Assembly (NCBI GenBank): GCA_954871525.1
Contig: OX940864.1
Coordinates: forward strand, 10,038,001 to 10,102,000
Source of the DNA: Parietaria judaica
Lineage: Eukaryota > Streptophyta > Magnoliopsida > Rosales > Urticaceae
Direction of reading: 5' to 3'
DNA length: 64,000 nucleotides
Shown: positions 58,201 to 64,000 of the stretch, piece after piece
Numbering within the stretch: the stretch's first letter is position 1
How the letters are laid out: every line of letters begins with the position of its first letter
Program-made: the position numbers and the translations under genes
Notes under the pieces: generated by a model
What the model was told of the DNA's origin: nothing
Databases searched by the model: none
What the model saw: only the letters and a program-made list of their open reading frames with translations

Positions 58201-60101
58201 ATGGTGCACACCGATGGCATAATTATATGAAGACTCCAAAGTATGCTTATCCATTTATTTTTGTGACATACTTCAAGCTATATTTTTGGGCGTCGAGATT
58301 GTTTATACTCTAATGCTACAAGATAATTTTAGTAGCGGAACGTTATGAACTTAGTACGGTTACATCTTGATTTACTTAAGCTGCTTTTGTTTTTGGCAGT
58401 GAAATTAAATTGGAAGAGGCTGCAGTGTTGCATTATACGTATCCCAAATTTTCTGATCTGACTTCTAGACGTGATCGCTGTGGCTGTAAGCCTACAAAGG
58501 AGGATGTTAAACGTTGCTTCATGTTGGAATTTGATCGATCTGTGAGTTCGTATTTGTGTATCCGATATTTATGATATTGAACTCTTACAACTATTACTGT
58601 ATTTCTAGCTCATAGTGTTATCAGTTTTATTCAGTACATTAAACACATTTTTTTCTACCTATGATTTATTGATTTGGCCCCAACATAATTAAAGTTTTAT
58701 ACGTGATCGGGACGTGACAAATATCACTACTTAGTCCTTATTTGTTATTAACAACTATATAAATTAGAATATTGATCTCCGTTGCTAGTATAAATACGCA
58801 AATTGTATCACATTGTCTTTGTGAATGTTCTTACTTATTCTGTTTTGTAATACATTGCAGGCATTTATTATTGCTTCAACCGCAACCGAGGATGAGATGC
58901 TTCGCTGGTAATAACATATATTAGTAGATGCGTGATATTTATTATTTATAAGGAAGTTTAAGCTAAATAGCCAGCGTAATAGTTTAAAATTAATAAAGTA
59001 GCCGATGTTTGGTTAATATTTGTAAAATAGCCAATTAACCATATTAAGTATTATAAAAATAGTCATATTAACCATTATAATCATATTAACCATTGACAAA
59101 ATAGCCAATGTTTGGCTATTTTGCAAATAAAAATCTTAAGTTTGCTAAAATGCAATGTTAACATATAAAAGTGGCTATTCATTATAATTTCTCTATTTAT
59201 AATCTTACATTTAAGTTTTACCAAAATGGATTTTCGTGTTATATGCGTTTAAGTACAAATATAAGTGCTCTAAAAAATCGTCTAAACCCTTACGAAAATA
59301 TATTCTAACATGAATTTCTTATTGGGTTAACATGTTCTGTATACCAGAATATTTCTATTTACCGAGAGCATATCATACAAAAATATTGCATCAAACATAT
59401 AACTTGCCTTTTTCCTCAACCCTTCTGTTGTGTTTTAGGTACCGGGAGCGCATTGTGTGGACGGACAAAGAACTGAACTTGAAACTCATGAGGAAGGGCA
59501 TCTTGACTCGGATTTACGCCCCCATGGTTAGTAGATAATCTGGTCAACTAAGTCCATTATGAGAAGCCTCACTGTAACCGTGTTCTGTTGTATTAACGAA
59601 CCAATAGCTTCTGTACTTACCAAACAAAACCATATAAACAGTGCTTCATCGTAACCTAATAATAACCAGTTTTGTTTTAACAACAACGGGGTTTAAATTT
59701 TCAAACACGGAATAGAATTGTCGTGTAAAAAATTCTCATAAAAGAAAAGGAAAAAAAAAAAACGGCTTCACCTGTAAGTCTAGTAACATGGAGTTATCTG
59801 GTCGGAACATTGAAATCTATTTATGTTACAGGTGATCATGCAAGGTCTTAGAGAATCCGGCGTTTTCGCCTCTGTGATCGAATCAACCGAGAAAGCCAGC
59901 CTTTCCAAGGCGCAATTCTTATCAACAGCGGAAAGCAGCAATTCCTCTAGAGCAACCACGTCTTCCAAAGCCTTTCACTCGAGAAAGACGGGTAAATTAG
60001 ATTCTCAATCAATTTCAAGAAGGCACCTCGAGTCAACTCACCCCTCAGCAATCCCGCCTCTTCCTCCGCCGGAAACCGAAGATCTCGAAGCCTTATTATA
60101 G
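55242..60101 (+). CDS. KOBITO1-like glycosyltransferase (GT92/DUF23)
   Basis: Eleven exons in continuous phase, 522 residues: 55242-55583, 56534-56683, 56795-56847, 56935-57043, 57139-57273, 57700-57744, 58053-58240, 58400-58541, 58861-58907, 59439-59526, 59832-60101. A serine-rich cytosolic start precedes one membrane anchor ([20 protein letters not shown], about 25-46), so the protein should be type II and Golgi or plasma-membrane located. The luminal domain starts [20 protein letters not shown] and has [31 protein letters not shown] with the DTD nucleotide-sugar/metal motif at 229-231, [15 protein letters not shown], a [20 protein letters not shown] basic motif, [32 protein letters not shown] and [10 protein letters not shown]. 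It is very close, from memory, to KOBITO1/ELD1/ABI8 and its paralogues At2g41451 and At3g57200, linked to cellulose synthesis and cell elongation. All motifs are intact. The C-terminal 80 residues are serine-rich and variable. Confidence 0.93.
55808..55863. repeat. GT/AC microsatellite with inverted halves
   Basis: A tgtgtgtatatatacacaca block followed by a gtgtgtgtgtgtgt run in intron 1 of the glycosyltransferase gene can fold into a hairpin. Confidence 0.85.
57284..57520. repeat. Dispersed repeat in intron 5 of the glycosyltransferase gene
   Basis: Starts near aggggtggattttatttgtc, includes gaaaccgataccggtttcaa and ttttgatttggactattata, and resembles 1660-1830 and 32700-32870 in the GNAT-BRCT array. 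Non-coding; ends not resolved. Confidence 0.45.
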
Positions 60102-60449
60102 TGCCTTGTTTTGAAAACGCCAATCAGATTTGAAGATTTGCACACACATCAGAAGTTAGATAGAGAAGAAGCGGGCTGGTTTGTCTTGTATCAAAGCACG
60201 CTGTGTTCGCTTCCACTTTTACGGTAGTTCACCCGATCGTTACCCAAGCACCGGTGTAAATTTGCAGGGATCCCGCTCTCCGGCTCGATAGAGAGAAGTA
60301 GAGTTTTTATTTTGTAGAGATAGGAAATATAGAGCAGGGATTCTGATTTTTCATGCCTTAGTGCAATCTTATTATTTTACCATCTTTGATTAATTTGTTG
60401 TGATTTTAGTGAGTATTTTTTGTCCCTCACAATATTTTTGTACACATCA

Positions 60450-60455
60450 AATAAA
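60450..60455 (+). terminator. Candidate polyadenylation signal of the glycosyltransferase gene
   Basis: AATAAA 349 bases after the stop codon, followed by T-rich sequence. Plant signals are loose, so this is only a candidate. Confidence 0.35.
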
Positions 60456-60694
60456 GTTCATCGTTGCATCATACTAAGACAATTCTCCAATAAATTTTTC
60501 CTGTTTTTGGCTATTTTATTTTTTGTTTTACTTTATTTTAAAGACAATCGAAGCATTTTTCTTTTTTACTAATTTATAAAGCGAATAATATTCTCAATCT
60601 AGACCAAGTAACAATAAAAACAATATATTTTAAACAATAACTTTATATAATATTTACAATTTTATATCAAGATAAAATTGATTAGAAAAATTAA

Positions 60695-62163
60695 GGTGGC
60701 GTTTGGTTAACTGGTTTGGGAAACCAGTTTTGCAATTTGGTTTGGGAAATCAGTCTGAGAGTTTAGTCTACCAAACCAGTTAAGGAGTTTGATTTTTGAA
60801 ATACTGTTTGGTTAGTCTTTTATTAATTTATGGTTGAATTTAAATGGAAAAAATGCAATAAAGCACAATTTATGTTATTAAAAAGAAGGGTAAACTGCGG
60901 TTAATGTACCCAATGTTTGATCTTCTGCGGATTATGTACTCAATGTTTATTTTCGGCGGCTAATGTACCCAATGTTTGATCCGTTAGATATTTTCGTGTT
61001 TTCCGTCACTTGACCGTTAGAGAGTTATCCTCCTCTATATGTACATTTTTCGTATTTTTGACATAACTTACTCATTTTTTGTCCAAATTTTATGCACAAC
61101 CTATGGTTGGAAAAATAAGAGATAGATCTACAACTTTGGTGTTTTAAGTTTTGTAAAATCAGTTTTAGAAAAATACGAAATTTCAAATACAACGTAAATC
61201 TGGACATTAGTTTAATGCAAAATATTTGTTTTGAGCAAATTTTAATATACTTAATGACTTTTTATGATGAAACGTAAAACTAAAAAGTTGTAGATAAATT
61301 TTTTATCTTTCCAACGGGTATTTATTTATAAATTTTTGATACACAACTTAAAACACAAAAGTTGTAGATCTATCTCTTATCTTTCCAACCATAGGTCGTG
61401 CATAAAATTTGGACAAAACATGAGTGAGTTATGTCAAAAATACGAAAAGTGTACATATAGAGGAGGATAACTCTCTAACGGTCAAGTGACGAAAAATACG
61501 AAAATATCTAACGGATCAAACATTGGGTACATTAGCCGCAGAAAATAAACATTGAGTACATAATCCGCAGAAGATCAAACATTAAGTACATTAGCCGCAA
61601 TTTACCCTAAAAAGAAAGTATGTTTTATTTGAAACTAATATATATTAATATTATGTTTAAAAATTATTTGCCATAATACAAAAATTATTCATATTTCATG
61701 ACTCTAATTACATGTTTAAATAATGTAATATAAAGTAGTAAATATTCCGTTTCAAGAGTTTATATCATTGGAATTAAGTTAGTATTTAAAAATATACATA
61801 ATTTAGTATATTTGTTAATATGATAGTAATATCATTAAAATATATAGTTGTATATAAAAATATTTTTAATAATTTATTATAAGAGATAATTTCATAGTTA
61901 ATATCTTATTATAAATTATATAATTCTATTATAGAATGATAATATATTATTATGGTTTTATTTTGTACGATTGAGTTGAAGACCAAAGACAGAAAACAAT
62001 TTCAGGTTGTTTTCTGTTTTCCTTCATTAAAATTTCAGTGGTCTGCGAGACTGGTCTAAAAAAACAGAGACATCTGTTAACCAAACGTTGTCTGCGAAAC
62101 CAATATGCATTGTTTGAAACCAAAACCAGAAACTGGTCTCGGAGACCATAACCAAACGCCACC
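60695..62163. mobile_element. PIF/Harbinger-type element, TSD taa, with a nested MITE
   Basis: Perfect 15-base inverted ends: starts ggtggcgtttggttaactgg and ends accataaccaaacgccacc. Flanked by taa at 60692-60694 and 62164-62166, the three-base target of Harbinger elements. Inner arms also pair (accagtttt / aaccaga). No transposase. The MULE-type element at 60888-61607 sits 193 bases in. Confidence 0.88.
60888..61607. mobile_element. MULE-type fold-back MITE, 720 bp, TSD taaaaagaa
   Basis: Starts gggtaaactgcggttaatgt and ends with its inverse, ccgcaatttaccc. The arms stay complementary for about 250 bases (catgtttgatccgttagata class motifs on both sides). Flanked by a perfect 9-base repeat taaaaagaa at 60879-60887 and 61608-61616. 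A truncated relative lies at 2636-3110. Confidence 0.9.
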
Positions 62164-62508
62164 TAAATCTAAGTACACACAACAATAATACTATTCAAAT
62201 TTAATCATAATTCTTCCATTGAGCATGTTCTAACTCAGCATATTTTCTTGATTAAGGTAAGAAAAAAAAATTGTCTAAAAAAGGAATAGACGAAAATAGT
62301 AGTATAAAGTTTGATACTTATACCGTGAATATCTCTAAAGGAATGTTCCAAATTTCCATCCTCCTCGTCATTCGATACTGTAAAAAACGCATGGCTTCAA
62401 TGGCGGTTCTTTGATTGAAGCACCGAACCCAAAACAACGACACATTTCTTTGTCCATTTTCTCTCTTGACAATGGTGGTGACACCACCAGCTTCGTCCTC
62501 ATCCAGCC

Positions 62509-63827
62509 ATGGCCCAACTCCAAGCTCTCCTGCTAGGGTTTAAAGGGCTCAACAGTCTCTCCAAAGGTTTCACCTTTCTCTCCTTCCCACTAACTCTATT
62601 TCTTTCTCTCTTGTTTAGTATTGAGACTATGATTTTGATGTGCAGTTGTCACTGGAAATCCGCGAAGAGGGTCATCAGAACAGCTTTCGTTGAAGCTCTG
62701 TGCGAGGTCAGTGGCTTCGAAACGAAACGCTTCGGGTCTGTCGAAGCCTGCGTCGACAATGGCTGAAGATAGTAACTCAAAGGTGAGTGCTTTAATGGAA
62801 ACAGACGAGCCTCTTCTCAAGGTTTTACCCAAGCTTTACTTGCTTTCAGTTATTGCTGTAACCAGTCTACTTTGTCCAAGTAGAGAAGGGTATTGGAATT
62901 TCACATATACACACACTTTGGGTGAGATTAGAGATTGTACTCGAAAAATTCCGGTTAATTGATTATAATAGCTAAGAAGATTTGTAAGTGGTAAGTGGAC
63001 GAACCTCTCCCACGAGTATGAACATCTGGTGTCAATTTTTCGTGTTCGGATTTGGTCGATTACGGTTTTAATAAAAGTGCAATTGTATCATTCTTTTTCT
63101 AAAATGTGAAAAAATATTAGAGGATTATCACCTTCATTCTACTTTTTGATTGAGTACTTTAGTAGATTTATAATTGCTGTTTTTTGTATCAATTTTTTTT
63201 TTTTATATATAGGAAAGTGTTATGGAATTCTGTTCAGATGAGATTGAAAGCTTAAAGGATGACCCGGGACGAATCGAGAAAATGACGGTTCAGGAACTTA
63301 GAACAACATTGAGGTGAAGCATTTCTCTACTTGGTCTCGTTTACACTTCTATGAATTTGTCGAAATTTATCTAATTTTCAATGATATTGAACTTTCAGGA
63401 GTATTGGAGTCCCCGTTAAAGGTCGTAAACCTGATCTTATATCGTCCTTAAAGTCGTTCATTGAGAAGAAGACGATAAATGGTGCGCAGAGATAATAGAT
63501 ACTAATTTGAATTTGAATTTAAATTTCATCTCATCTAATTCGATTTTAGCTAATTATATTGCTTTATGTGTTTAGGTGAAACATCTCCCATTGAGGAAGA
63601 ACAAGCATTATCCCTTTCATCTAATATTGTATCATTGGAAACCGAGGCTGGAAATTTAAACGGCGGTGACCAAGTTCACGATAAAAGCGCGGTTCAAGAA
63701 GTCAGTGGACTTAAGAGAAGTAAGAGAACGGTAAAAAAAGCCGGACAAGACGGGAATGATGAACAATGCGATGTCAAAGTGGTCGCAACCAAACGGAAGC
63801 TATCGGTTAAATCAGCTGAGATTTCTG
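62509..63827 (+). CDS. ARP: Apurinic endonuclease-redox protein, 5' part
   Basis: Exons 62509-62566, 62646-62782, 63213-63313, 63399-63481 and 63576-63827 join in phase; the gene continues past the window. The N-terminus MAQLQALLLGFKGLNSLSK and following Arg/Ser-rich residues suit an organelle transit peptide; a second in-frame ATG (MAEDSNSK) lies at the end of exon 2. Residues about 88-125 are a SAP DNA-binding module: KMTVQELRTTLRSIGVPVKG, then RKPDLISSLKSFIEKK. A basic, serine-rich linker follows (KRSKRTVKKAG, TKRKLSVKSAEIS). The exonuclease III catalytic domain expected downstream is outside the window. The SAP-plus-linker layout and the position after the KOBITO1-like gene match Arabidopsis ARP (At2g41460), a base-excision repair nuclease; this relies on memory of that locus. 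Confidence 0.8.
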
Positions 63828-64000
63828 GTATATTTCTTCATTTCCAAAACCAGCATACACTAGTGAATTACATAATTAAAGTTCGATTAACAAATAGAAA
63901 TATACAATAAATTCATACTAATATTTACATAGTTACATTTGGAAGTTTTCCGATATTTAAAATCAAATTCATATTTTTTGAAAGAAAAAAAAATGTTAAC

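Noticed and set aside
1..64000. CRISPR arrays, tRNA or rRNA genes, bacterial operons, viral genes
   Set aside because: None seen. The spaced repeats present are minisatellites or transposon arms, and all gene structure is eukaryotic.

Overview
This is nuclear DNA of a flowering plant, most likely a eudicot. Every multi-exon gene has GT-AG introns, intergenic DNA is AT-rich, and the mobile elements are typical of plants (Helitron, hAT, MULE and PIF/Harbinger derivatives, solo LTRs). I cannot name the species. Gene models below were assembled by hand from splice sites and reading phase.

Layout. 0.3-1.1 kb: an F-box gene on the minus strand, in a GC-rich island. 1.6-35 kb: a degenerate tandem array of one gene family that joins a GNAT acetyltransferase domain to two BRCT domains. 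The copies, left to right, are: a last-exon remnant (2.1 kb); copy A (3.3-7.4 kb), where the GNAT exons are replaced by an exon resembling the N-terminus of a Mutator-like transposase and a nonsense codon cuts the second BRCT; copy B (9.8-12.9 kb), an apparently intact BRCT-only gene; a gene-less remnant C (14.1-15.7 kb); copy D (18.5-26.7 kb), full layout but a broken GNAT exon; and copy E (30.5-34.8 kb), an intact 625-residue GNAT-BRCT-BRCT gene. 37-39.8 kb: a PrfB3-like gene (release-factor homologue without GGQ). 40-45.3 kb: two solo LTRs, an LTR-like insertion, a RING-H2 reading frame beside a minisatellite, and a hAT element nested in a MULE-type element. 45.5-52.3 kb: a decayed folylpolyglutamate synthase gene. 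55.2-60.1 kb: a complete KOBITO1-like glycosyltransferase gene. 60.7-62.2 kb: a Harbinger-type element carrying a nested MULE-type element. 62.5 kb to the end: the 5' part of a SAP-domain gene matching the apurinic endonuclease-redox protein ARP.

The genes do not form one pathway. The order GNAT-BRCT, PrfB3, glycosyltransferase, ARP agrees, from memory of Arabidopsis gene order, with a conserved block now split between At2g41450-At2g41460 and At3g57190-At3g57200.

The most interesting part is the tandem array. Its paralogous flanks preserve empty insertion sites, which lets a Helitron, two hAT-like elements and a hairpin MITE be mapped to the base. The array has also produced new architectures: a BRCT-only gene, a MULE/BRCT chimera, a shared new C-terminal tail with loss of the second BRCT tryptophan, and an exitron-like segment whose length is a multiple of three in all four copies.
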